This document shows positions 39,001 through 51,000 of a stretch of 64,000 nt of DNA, one piece after another; position 1 is the stretch's first letter; every line of letters begins with the position of its first letter. The notes beneath the pieces were generated by a model that did no database searches, was not told where the DNA came from, and saw nothing but the letters and a program-made list of their open reading frames with translations. The stretch is from assembly GCA_037013685.1 (NCBI GenBank), contig CM072899.1:124001-188000 (forward strand), read 5' to 3'. Source of the stretch: Acridotheres tristis. Taxonomy: Eukaryota; Chordata; Aves; Passeriformes; Sturnidae. The translations under genes and the position numbers were made by a program.

Positions 39001-42000
39001 AGTCATAACAGAGATACATACATGTTGGGGGGAAAAGGGAGAGAGACAATCTTTTACCTTAAGGCATCTATAAATTCATACATTTTTTGAATCTCCACCC
39101 TCAAGTCATTAGCATGATCAAGGTTGTAGGCTGTCTCCCCAGCACTAAGGAATAAACAGAACTTTAATCTAAGTCATGCATCCAGTCAACAACACATACA
39201 ACACTACTAGTTGTCCCAAGATGACCAAGATTCAACAATTATAAGAACTTGCTAACACTAAAGGGCTGAATGATTTTATTTCAAGCTCATGTCTGAAAAA
39301 CCTTATTTTGCGACAGAAGTGGAAAATGATAATAATTTTGTGAACATGAACACTTCATAGAACTGTATTTATTATTAAATACAGTTATTTATTAATATAT
39401 ATATTACTTATAAGTTATTACTTACTACTCTAGGAGAAACTGTATTCTAACACAAAAATGCCACTTATATGTAGTATCTAAAATATACACATGCTTAGCA
39501 AATGTATCTATTTTGTGGGGATTTCTTTCGAGGCAGCTTGGTGGGGAAAACGTCTGAGTGAGTAACTAACTATACCATTAAAGCACAATAGTTATCTCCA
39601 CTAGCATTTGTCAGAAAGCAAAATACTATGCTCGACAGGGTGAAGTATTTAAGATGCCGGTAACTGACTGTCTACATGGGGACACAATCATTACAAGCAC
39701 TTTACTAGAGTCTCCACTTTATTGATAAAACAAATTAGGACTTAGCGGGGAAAACTCTTCCGTTTTTAGCTTCCCAGTCCTTTATAATTGTATTCAGAAA
39801 AATAACCAGCAATGAGACTTACTTTAGTGATTCTGCCATCCTTATGTATTCTGGTGCCTTTTGGTCAACTTTCTCCATGCAGAGTCGGAGTTTCTTGTTA
39901 TAATATTAAAACAAAATGTATAAAAAAATAATTGACATTAAAACACTAACCCAAGAACATGCTGACATGAATCTTCATGCTACTTGTGCAGATTTAAAGT
40001 TAACCATGATGAAAGGCACCATAACTAGTCAGGATGACAAGACTCTCCAGTTATCTCCAGAACACATATGGCATTATCAGGAACAGAGAACGACTCACTG
40101 TACCCCTGCAAAGTGGACTTCGAATCAAGAAACTCTCTGAATGGATGACTTGGAAAACTTCTAGCCTTACATTTCTTCACCAACAAGAGCACCAACAAAA
40201 ACTCCCATTAATAATAACCTGGGGAGTTTGTGGACTCTACTGAAAAGATGTCTGGTGATCATCAGTATCTGCTGCGAAGCAGTTGAATGTAATGTTGATA
40301 GAGGTTATTCAAAAAATGCATTTGCCATCAGTGTAAGCACAAACAGTGGTGACATCGAGTCCCATGGTTCCAGTGCAGCCCATCAGTCAAATGCACAGCA
40401 TTTCACTCACTGGTTTAAACAAGTTCACAATTTTAAGAGAGAGGCATGTCTGAACTACTAGTTCCAGATGGTGAGAATGAAAATGTATTTTAAAAAGACG
40501 TATGAAGTTAATGTATGCTATCAATACTATATTGAAACTGATTCCAGCATTTCAGATATGTCTTTGTTACACGGCATGAACACCCAACAGTCTAACAGAA
40601 GTCGGTATTAAGTCATAAAGTAAGAGTTTAGACATAAGGTAGCAAGCCAAAAGTCAAGTAGTGACCACTGCAGACATATACACTGTAGCACAGAGCTTGA
40701 CTTACCTCATAGAGTTTCACAATCTCTGGTGTGTATTCTTTCTCATCAATCTGTTGCTCTCTTTTCAACAGGGTGTCTTTGCAATGCTGACAACAACGGA
40801 TTCGTTCATCATCTTTCTCATCCAGAACAGAGCTCACACTGCTTATGCTGCTAATGCTGCCACGGCGGGAGCCGTGCACACTGCTGGGTGAGGAGTTCGG
40901 GCTCGTGTGAGAACGCAAGGCCTCTTTGCTGGCACTAGTGAGTTTGCCTAAAAATTATACAGAGGTAATTTTACAGTAACTGTAGAAGTCAACAGATTTT
41001 ACCAACACAAACTAACTGCCCTTTAAAATAAACTTTACATTCAGATGGTACTAGAAAACTAGGTTCAAAGACTCTGCTGAAAGACCTACAAGGATTGCAC
41101 GACAACCATGACTGCAAGTCAGAATTTGTGTCCTCACTGCAAATCTTGCTGTATTTAAAACTAGCTAGAGCACAGACTGCTGAGCATCACCTACTTTGCT
41201 TATGCCTAGAAGCATTCTCATGTTTAAGCCTGCACATTCACAAAACAATGTGTAGAACAGGTAGGATAATGGCATCCAGGCATTGTGCTTGAACACTCTG
41301 AAAGGCCCAGTTAATGTCATTTATCACCACAGAAAATACAGTCTCCTCTCCAGTGCACCAGATGAGAAAAAGTTTAAAGTGGCTCTTAAAGGCCTATACA
41401 TGAATTTCCCTATGTTATTGTCCCAGACGAAACTGGAAATATCCACAATATTTTAAAATGTCAAGAACCTTGGCAGTTCCTAAAGTTAATAGGTCTATAG
41501 TTATAGTACTCAGTATAATAAATAACAGCTGTATTTACTAGAAGTTACTCCTTTTTTACTATTTACTATTTATGTATTATTTACCATTACAACTATTACT
41601 TCTAGTAAGTATTTTAGTGTTATGCAACATTTCCAAATCTGAAGAAGGAACAGTGACAAGGAATAGAGAAATCATTCCTTGTATTCTGTTTCACAGACAA
41701 GTGTCTGCATGAAACTCAATGGAAGTTTTCTGCAGAGCCAAACTATTACCAGCATATTTTTTTCTAATGGCAAAAAAGCCCGGATGCACCCAAAGTGAGT
41801 TAGGAAATGAAGAATTAACTCTACAGTACTTACTTGCCAAAGGAAGACTGACAAATTCCATGCACTTCTTGCACATAATAGACCCACAAAGGCGGCAGTG
41901 GTGACGTCGGTTTCGGATACTGAACTTACTGCCACAGTCTGGGCAAAATGGAACATCCTGATCACTGACCCAAGGCACAACAGACTTCTCTATAGCTGTG

Positions 42001-45000
42001 AGCAAGAATACACACCGTGTAAGCATTCAATTAATTCCACAACGGCTTAAGCTATACGGGCAAATAGTCTCAGGTAAGCTCACACTAACCTCTTATTTTA
42101 GCTGACTCAGTGTTTGCTCTGTCAAATGATGTAAGCTGGTAGAAGATAAACAATATATTCAAGAAAATTATACTTTTGCAATGAAAAAACCCAGCACAAC
42201 TCAGCCCAACAAGAAAAATAAACTTGGCATTTGTAAGAGAGAGAAGTTTCAGCTGGTTTTACACCAGACTTATGCAACTTTCATATTTTTTTCTAATTCC
42301 ATATTCATATGGGATATGAATAATTCTAAACATTGACTTGTCAAACCTATACAAATCAGCAGATTTTATAAATAATCCTTATTGCAGCCAACATTACTGC
42401 ATCTGAGCCAAAATGCAGGTGGTACTTTGGCAGAATTTGAAGAATGAGAAGCTGGAACAATCATGACAAAAATACTGGGGAGCAATTTAGTAAAGTAGAA
42501 GGCAGAGAAAATAAAACAAGAGAACAGATGGTTCTTGAAGCATGTGGAAGTAGCATCTTCAGCTTGAAAATGGTGCATAGAACCAGAAATCATACCCACA
42601 GTACAGGGTCAAATCATGTGCAGTACTCAGGGTAATGTGTAAAGAGTCATAGTTTAATATCCTTTATGAAGTGTATTCCTAGATAAATGGGCACTCTTCA
42701 TACTGAAATATATTTTTTTAGATCTAGGAAAGATTTAGAAGGCTGGAATATTAAAAAGCACCAAATTTACCTTTTCTAACCTGATTATTAACTTATTGAC
42801 TTCAACTACATAGTGATCAATCCTGGCTGCTCGGTGTTTCTTGAATTCAGAAAGATGGCTTCTCATAGCACCTGTAGGGATAATAGAAAGTTGTCCTGGT
42901 CACCCAAGTACTCTGTATGGATTTAAATGCCACTTGAAAGACAGATATCTCTTCTTTTCACCATTTATTTCTCATGTTTAAATTCAATTTTAACGACACA
43001 TTGGAACTCTACATTTTCACAGTGTTGCTGTAAATAAATCACGCAGGTTAAAGACTAATCTTCAGGCTAGCAAGTGTTTTACTTCTACAGAAAACAAGCA
43101 ACACTTCGTTGGAGAGGACATTTGCAACAATTTTTTTCTCCATCTTCATTTGTCAGTTACATTTAAAACCAACTCCCTTTAGTTTCCTGGCTACATGTTG
43201 AACAAAGGGAAGAGGCAAGCCCAAGGATTACTGGAGGTCTAGGCAGCAGCAATTTTGTTTCAGAATTCTCATCATCTCTATACCTTTAGGGGTCTGAATA
43301 AAATCCTTGATGACAGTTTAGATTTCCAGAAAACTGATCACTGAGTATTGAAAAGAACAATACAGCATCTCTCTAAGACATGTACAATTCATAGTCGATA
43401 ATGTTGGTTTAAGATTACTCTTTTTCCAAGTAAGGTGCGTGAGGTATTAAAAATCAAAGTTATAGACAAAAACTAAAGACCTTCAAGCAACCAACCAACC
43501 AACAAAAATCTTCCTTCTAGCTGGTATAACTCAAAATCAGATGTTGCTTTTTGATGCTACCTATGTAAATGTAAGAATCTCACTTCCTCATGCTCATGAA
43601 GTAGCAACAAAAAAATCTCCAAAGATGCATTCATAGTAGTGAAAGAGTCCCTCTGGGTAACTGATTCAAGTCACTGCTTTGGAGACACAACCCCTTTCAC
43701 TGATCCATCAAATCCCATGCCAAAATCCCTAAGGTTCATCTTCTCAACTCTCATCAGAAAGCAGTTGTCACTTCTCTAGTGGTCATAAACCTTCTCCCTA
43801 AATTTATTCTTAACTAGTATTTATACTATGATTGTTGCTCCAATAGTTACAAAGTCAAAAGTAAAGTAATATACAGAACTCAGACCCCGCAGACTCAAAG
43901 GACTCAGTCCTAGTCTGTCAACACCATAGTGGAAACTTTCTCAGGATCCACAAGAGGTGGTGCTGCTTCTTTCTCCAAAAATAACCATAGTATTTCAGTT
44001 ATAGTTCAGGCAATTGCCAGGAGCAGTTATTTATGATTGCAGGCTCAGTCAGCTTATCCTTGAAATTCTACAAATGTAGATTTATGTTCAGAAGAGTGGG
44101 GTTTCTTTGTTGTTTGTTTTTTTTAGTTTGGTTTTTTAAAAGTAAGTCCCGTTTTAATAAGAGGTGATCACCACCTCAAATCCAAGGAAAAAGCCGGAAG
44201 TTTAAATCAACGAATAATCTTTCTGTCAAACAGACAAAGTAACAGCTCCTTTAAGTGTAGCCCAGAAGCTGGAGATTTTATATACTTATAACTTAGCTAT
44301 TAATTACTGGATAATCTGTTTTGTAAAGTCACAAGATGAAACTAGTTGCACAGAAGTAAACACAGATTAAGCAGATTTCATCAGCACAGGCACAATGACA
44401 TGACAAACAGCTACCTGAAGGGTAGTTTGGGTACTGATTGTCTACGTGTCTTTTCTTCTCCCACATTCCACCCAACGCACATGGGCTGCTTAAAGTCAAT
44501 GTGCAAACCATAACCCCCTGCTCACAAATCCAGTGCAGCACAGACACGATTCCAAGCCACTTCAGCAATACTGTAGCACTTTCCCAATTCAGATCAAAAG
44601 TTATCCCCCACTGGGTATTGCTTTCTTGCTCTCCTACCTACTTCCTGGGGCTCCCACATGTATGGATCTACTCCACCATAGCTGAATGACTCATATCGTT
44701 CTTGAGATCCAGAATCAGTTCTGTCATCATCTTCTTGTTTCAGCAATTTCTTCTTTGCTCTTTTGGCCTTCTGGACTAGATCTGAAAAAGATAAACTCAA
44801 GTTATTTAACATATCAGGTAGTCACCATTCATCACATGAAGCCAGTATAGAATATTCCTCTTCTTTTAGCAGAAATCTTTCTCCTGGATGAGATTATCCT
44901 CAAAACATTCTTAGAACAAAAATGCAGTTCAGAGCATCACAGATGAATGCTCTCTGTTGTCTGTCATAAAGCAGCATGAGGTCCTAAGGACAAGGAAGAG

Positions 45001-46178
45001 ATTAGAACATTCCACTGTGGGACTTCACTTTAAAACATCAACATGTCTTAAACTACAGAACTTGTCTCACAGCACAGGGCATCATGCAGTTTTATCGTAA
45101 TTCTCATAATTTCTAATTATTTTCTTCAGATTCAAGGATGTTCAACACATTCCTTGTCTTACTGCACAAACTATGAATTTCAGTGTGCTTGTACACATAA
45201 ATAACTTTTGAAGTACTGAACAGCCCACAGTTAAGATTAGGTTTTCACCAAGAAAACTGATTAATACTTCAAAAGTTTATCTCAAGAGGAAAAAAAAAAA
45301 AATCAAGACTGCCAGACCACTATTTCTAGCATGCTAAAAAAAAAAACAGAGAGTTTTTTGCAGGAAATACACATAATTAATGCCAGATTTTAAACATTTT
45401 TCTCTCAATATAAAATGACATTGTGTATACGAGGGGGTAAAAAAGGGAAATATCTTAGTAAAACAAAATTAAGAGATTTTCCAAACACTGCTGAAAGGTG
45501 GAAATCCATAACAGAGATGGAACACTCCCAGCATCTCCTGCCACCCACATACTTTTCCATGTTTTCCCAACAACAACCTTTCTTAACTTCACACTTTAAC
45601 TGCAACCATAGTTTTATCTACTGTCAAAACAAGAAATTAATGAACTGGAACCTCCCAACTACCAGAGATTCCCCATATTCTCCACAGTCTTCACGTAATT
45701 CTTGGGTATTCACTGGGTTACAGTAGAATTCCGAGTTTTTAGATAAAAACAAAAACCCCCAAAAGGTCAATAGTAAAAATCGTGGATAAAATCAGACATT
45801 TGAAGAGCAATGTCCTTTAGCGCCTGCTTTAGAATCAATTTATGGAAAGTATCGGGAGAGTATGCTTGGCCCAAGTAAATTTACGGAAGAATGGAACTGC
45901 ATGCCTCGCCTGTAAGTCCCTTTAATTAATATTTTATTATTGTCAGAGGTTTGGGAGCACACGAACAGGGACGTCCCACGGCCAAGCCGAACGCGTTTAC
46001 CGCGGCCTCCCTTACTTCGGAGCTGCGCCCTGACGTCCCGGTCTTCGCCCGGGTGCTGCTCCTCGTAGTGCGCCTGGAGCTGCCGGAACGCCTGGAGATC
46101 CTTCAGGCACAGCGGGCACAGGAAGCCCTCGCGCACTTCGCTCGGGTCCCCGAAGGCCGCCGGACAGCCCGAAGCCAT
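36034..46178 (-). CDS. RBSN: RBSN (rabenosyn-5, ZFYVE20), 11 coding exons
   Basis: RBSN is a Rab4/Rab5 effector that tethers early endosomes, works with VPS45 and drives recycling. Minus-strand coding exons: 46178-46016, 44781-44638, 42871-42771, 42135-42090, 41995-41834, 40947-40706, 39893-39823, 39144-39058, 38649-38547, 38107-38033 and 37119-36034. All borders are GT-AG and phases match, giving 759 aa (784 in human, as I recall). Domains in order: a C2H2 finger (C21, C24, H37, H42); a FYVE domain from WVSDQD through RRHHCRLCG to the CCQHCKDTLLKRE end, for PI(3)P binding; and the Rab4-binding helices at DPLLQQIDNITSF...LQDEYDQQQ. Seven NPF motifs for EHD proteins follow, then the C-terminal Rab5-binding helices ending TLAKQKEKSNC. 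The segment between KKRR and SEGWLP is shorter than and unlike the human one. The last exon carries almost half of the protein. Confidence 0.96.
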
Positions 46179-46443
46179 CGCGGCCGCGCGTGCTGCCCTC
46201 AGCGGCTGCCGGGATGCAGGGGCAGCATCGTCCCGAGGCACGGCCTGAAACGAACCGGGCCAGCGCCGTGCTACCGGCGGCGCGAGGCGGGGGCGGAAAG
46301 GCCCGGGCCGGGCGCGAGCCCCACCCCGGGATCCCCGCGCAGGCCCCGCCCGGGCAGCAGAGCGGCCGCGCGCCTCTCTCGCGGGCGGGGCCGCGCCTGC
46401 GCACGAGCAGGAGAAGGGCGGGGCTGAGGGCGCCCCGCCCGCC

Positions 46444-46467
46444 GGGGCCGGGGCCGGGGCCGGGGCC
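46444..46467. repeat. (GGGGCC)4 hexanucleotide repeat
   Basis: Four perfect GGGGCC units, with partial units at both ends, lie 266-289 bp upstream of the RBSN ATG. On the plus strand, antisense to RBSN, it has four G4 runs and can form a G-quadruplex. Confidence 0.95.
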
Positions 46468-46555
46468 GAGTCCGCTCGGGGCTGCCCCTCCCGCCCGCCG
46501 GGCCGTGGCCCGGCAACAGCGCAGGGACGGCCCGGGAAAGCCCGGGGCTGGGCCC

Positions 46556-46595
46556 GCCTCGCCTCGCCTCGCCTCGCCTCGCCTCGCCTCGCCTC
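46556..46595. repeat. (GCCTC)8 pentanucleotide microsatellite
   Basis: Eight perfect GCCTC units lie about 0.4 kb upstream of the RBSN ATG, reading as GAGGC repeats on the RBSN strand. The purity suggests recent length mutation. Confidence 0.95.
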
Positions 46596-47322
46596 AGCGC
46601 CCGGGCGGCCGCTGATTGTCTCCAAGGCAGGGCGGCCGCGGCCCGTCCCGGCTACGGGGAGCGGCAGAGCGCGGCTGAGGGCGAGGCAAGCGCTGAGCCA
46701 TCGATGAGAGGAAAGGGCGGGGACAAGGAGGGCTCGACCGCCACCTGGGGAGAGGCTGCCCAGGGCAGAGCTGTCGAGGGAGGTTGGGAGCGGAAACGGA
46801 GGATCGGGAGCGGAGTCGTTGTCTCTCCTGAGACCAGGACCGCTCGCTGTGTCCAGCCGCCTTCCAGTAGGACCCGGTAACGGGCCCGTAGGGTGCGCTG
46901 AGTGAGTTTCTTGAGGACGGGACGGCGCTGTGGGGAGCCCCGCCCCGCTGTCTCCCCTTCCTGCCCCGCTGCCCTGGAACCGCTCCCATAGCGCCGGTGG
47001 GGCTGTATCCTGACCGCTGAGCACGCTCAGGAGGACCACCGTTGCCAATATCAACATGCTCAACGTTCCCTTTCCTTTCCTACCGTCTTTCTAAAGGAAG
47101 TGTCCCAAAATTGCAAACCAGAACAGCCGGTGACAGCTGATGCCAGCTTTTGTTTAGTTTCAGCTGGCAGCAGTCTCACATGCTCTCAAAATCAAAATCT
47201 TACTTCTCTCACACACTCCCAAATCAAATGAAAATAATAGGAGTGTGTGACCTACGCCTCGGCTTCGTGTGTTAGAATTACAAGCTCTTGGAGGCAGAGG
47301 TTTTCTTACATGGCAATGCTAT

Positions 47323-47636
47323 TTACACATGAGCCCTGATCATTAAAGGTGGACTTTCACTCATCATGCCCTGCTCTTCTACCCTCCAGATTAAGTCCTT
47401 TGAAACCTTTTCAGCACGGATCGTGATGGGGTGGGGAGGAAGAGAACCAGCCTGAGGAACCAGCCGGAGGCTCAGTATCTTAGAGGATTCACCTGCTGTG
47501 GTGTCATCTTCCTGGGCTTGATGGAGCCGGGCAGCTTCCTGGCGGTGAGCCATACCTGTGCCACCAGGTCGCATCAGCTTCCTTTGTTGTTCTTTGCCCC
47601 TTTTGTCCTCTGCTGAGGCCAGTGAGTTATAACTCC
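47323..47636 (-). CDS. Candidate 3'-terminal coding exon of an unrecognised gene
   Basis: I do not recognise this protein. On the minus strand a plausible acceptor (CGCTTTTTCACTATTCAG) is followed by 2 nt plus 103 open codons and a TAA stop at 47323. The translation is charged and non-repetitive, with pieces such as LASAEDKRGKEQQRKLMRPG and ITIRAEKVSKDLIWRVEEQG, and reads more like a protein than random frame. It lies about 1.1 kb upstream of the RBSN start, same strand. A second minus-strand frame at about 47771-48032 (ending in LLSDVLVVPSSDCHVF then SARSLHD) could join in phase, but only through a weak GTGACA donor. It could equally be a decayed gene or chance. Confidence 0.3.
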
Positions 47637-48033
47637 CTGAATAGTGAAAAAGCGCTACAGAGATACACGAGTCTCTAGAAGAACTGCAACATCCAGGTGC
47701 AGACCTCTTGGGAAGGTTTCTGTTGGTATTTCAGTTTTCTGGTTCCTGTTTCATGTGAGTGATTTGTCACGATCGTGCAGGGAACGGGCAGAAAAAGGGG
47801 TGGGTGAAGGATGGAAGACGTGGCAGTCACTAGATGGCACAACAAGCACGTCTGAGAGCAGCCTGCGGGGGCCTCGGCCGTGCATTTCACAGGTATTTGC
47901 TGGAAAAGTTTTTCTCCTGCCTGTGAGCCTTGTTGACCCGGGCAGTCCATCCTCTCTTGCCGTTCCCAGGTAATAAGAATCAGGTGTGTAAGGAAAAGCG
48001 AGGTTGTACAAAACAGCAAGATATTTCCTCAAC

Positions 48034-51000
48034 CCTGTCTCTCCACAGCTTTAGTAACTGCTCTTTTTCGAAAATAAAGTCCTAGAGGCTAGTTAAAGTG
48101 GTAAATACTACAACTGAAGTCTGGTAGCTTCCTGTTGGGATACAAACCATGCGGTGAGGACTGCCTGCAGTGAGTTGTGAGGAGGATGATGGCATACTGG
48201 GGTGTGCACAAGAAATCAAATATTTCACTGTATCTTCAGTTAATTGTGCTCCTTTGCATGTTCTACGTTTGATCACAGATATGAGAACACATCTCACCGA
48301 ATGAATCTTTTTCAGGTACTGATAAAACACCATGTAATGTCAATCACTCTTGAAGAAAGAAATTTCATTCAAAAATTTTAAATGGCTCTTGTTTGCCTCT
48401 TTATGAATATAAGTAGTCTTTAAGCCCTTCCTGAGGAACTCATTCCCCATGAAGTAACTGCATCTGCTCAGTATGATTTGGGTCTTTATGAGAGTATTAG
48501 ACTTACTGAGAATATCTCAGAGACAATTAGAGAACTGATACTACAAAGTTATGCCAGATGCAGTGATGTGTGGAATGGTACCAGTTTGCTCCCAAAGGGA
48601 AATTTGAGCTGTGTCCCTTAGCAGACATTGAGCATGATCTAGTTTTGTGCTGGTGTAAATGAGGAGACTTTGGCTGCTATTATTTGGTCAGGCTCATCTC
48701 ACTTCCTTATATAGAAAGTGTTCACAAAGTGAAAATACCTAGGTCAGTCTAAATTCAGTTTACAGTGCTTCAAAAATTAATTTATCTTCATCCAGTTAGT
48801 TGCAATAGGAAGAGGTATTTGCGGACAAATTAAACCTTACTGCAGTTCTACAAGTGTTCTTGGGGACTGCATTTGTATCAGTAATGGCTCACAGGGAATG
48901 AATACAAGCAAGCACTAGCACAGAAGTCAGACCTGTATTGCCCCCTCCTGCCTCTCGGATATAAAAGTTCAGCCAACAAAACCCTGCATTTATTAGGTAG
49001 CTCCTCCTCTGCCACAATCAAAGTCCTTTGCAAGCAGTAAGAAAATAAGTGGTAAAATATGTCTGTGAGTTGTAATAGTCCTTAACTGTGAATTTTAGGA
49101 CCTGGTCTGTTGTTAAATTGGTCATTGCTACTGATGTCCATGAGGAGAAATTTCAGTGGGAATACGGCTGAGAAGGGGGACACAGTTGGCCCTGTAGCTA
49201 TGGCACAGCTCAATCAGAAATACGTTCCAGTTGGGGTCACCTGTGTTCTTCAATTTATTTGGAATTTTAATAGTGGAATCTGACCTCAGCACAGGAGAGA
49301 TAAATGCAAATGATGCCTGTCTACTTCTCAGGGTATTCAAGTGCAATGTTTTTCACAAACATACTGAAAAAAAAGGTTTAAAATATCTGAAATTTAACAG
49401 CATTGAGTTCAATATAGACTCTGTAAACAGAGTGTAAGTAGAGTGAAAAATCAGACTGTTCTTGGGAAAATCAGAATGGTCTTTGTAAATATTCCCTAAA
49501 CGAAATGATAATTTAATTTAACTTAATGCTGTTTTTAAAATTTGCCTAAATTCAACTTTATAATTTAATGATAGATTTTTTTTAAAATTCCTTTTTAATT
49601 TCCTGACATTGAAATAGATAGCACAAAACTCATCTTACAACGTTAATGATCTTTGATTTTAAGTTATCAGAGAAGATGGTTTTGTTTGTTTGTTTAGGTA
49701 GATCTACCCAAAATTTCCTGCATTCTTCATTTCGTTCAGAGAACTAAAATATTTTCATGTTGCTGTTCATTTTACCAAAGCTCATATATTCAATACACTC
49801 AAGTTGCTTATAATAAACATTTTGATACATAACAAATCTGTTTAATTAGTCTGTGTAGACAGGATAAAAGCTACATTTGCATGCCAAACCCATGATTTTT
49901 ACTGTGTTTGCAGTCTCGTCAATCCAAACTGACAGCCTCATGGTTTGTTAGAGCAGCAGCTGACTACTTGTTGAGCCCCTTTTATCTGATTTGTTGTTTA
50001 ACTGCTTTGGTACCTGCAAGCCAGTCATCATCTCGAGTTTGTTTGGTCCCTTAACACTGCTGAAAAATCTGTCATATTGGTCCTGAGTGTCGTGGAGTGG
50101 CAGCACTTAGATAAACTAGGTGAATTACAAAGAGGAGAGATGGGAAGACTCAGAATTCCTTTGCATTTACATTTAATTTAACGGTTTAACTGTAAAAGAC
50201 ATATACCACAATGCCTGGATTCCGTTCAGGGCTCATTTCAAGTGTCAAGTACATCCCATTTGGGTGCTGTCTCTTCTAGCCTCTCATCTTCTCTTTTGTC
50301 TACAGACTTGTGCAGCAACCAATCCCGTTCTTGAAGACAGCATGTCTAAAAGCAATAAGTAGAATACCCCCACCAGTTGGTATTTGACAGGGAATGATTT
50401 ATGATTTTTTGGTAAGGCTGTTGTTGCTCTCTTTTTCAACACCACTTCTTGCTTGTTCAAAGAGATTGCTTTTTGTCTTGACTGTTTTGGCTTAGAGAAT
50501 CTTTCATAAATTCTTACTGTATTTTTCATTTGTCTTGTCTTTTCTCCTCTTCCTCTTATTTTTTTCACAAAGTTTCTTCAGACACCCCATACAGTATCAG
50601 CTTCAAAATCAAGAGGGAATTTATGGTGGAAGCATATGCTTCTCTGTGAAAATTACTTTAAATCAGCCATCATATTTCAGGCAGACTCTTCAGATCATTT
50701 TCCCTGGTTTTCTGAGTCATAATCTAATGTTTTCCCTATACTAGTCACCCATTAAATTGTCTATGCTGCATCAGATTCATTACGTCCACTACAGAGAGAA
50801 GATGGCAATGAGCTAGCTATGGCATGTTGGATCCTTGTTTGCCCGCATTCCATTTTGTAGGAGTATTTGTGCAATTTATTAAGACCAGATTCCCCCTCTT
50901 TCCAATGCATGTGAACCAGAAGAAAGTGAGGAAATGTTAGCTGAAAGAGAGGAAGGTATTATTTCAGTCAACCCTTCTGTGACATACTGCTGTCTTATCT

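Larger units (their letters stand above)
46179..47063 (-). promoter_or_regulatory. RBSN CpG-island promoter and 5' UTR
   Basis: This G+C-rich, CpG-rich block surrounds and precedes the RBSN start codon. The transcription start is not determinable. The minus-strand frame of exon 1 stays open for almost 300 codons upstream of the ATG, which I attribute to the lack of T/A-rich stop codons in such sequence. The conserved protein begins only at MASGCPAAFGDPSEVREGF, whose last nine residues match the vertebrate start. Confidence 0.75.

Noticed and set aside
45840..47063. 407-codon minus-strand open frame across the RBSN promoter
   Set aside because: Only the part from 46178 to 46016 is coding (RBSN exon 1). 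The rest is open because CpG-island sequence lacks stop codons, and it runs past the splice donor on the other side.
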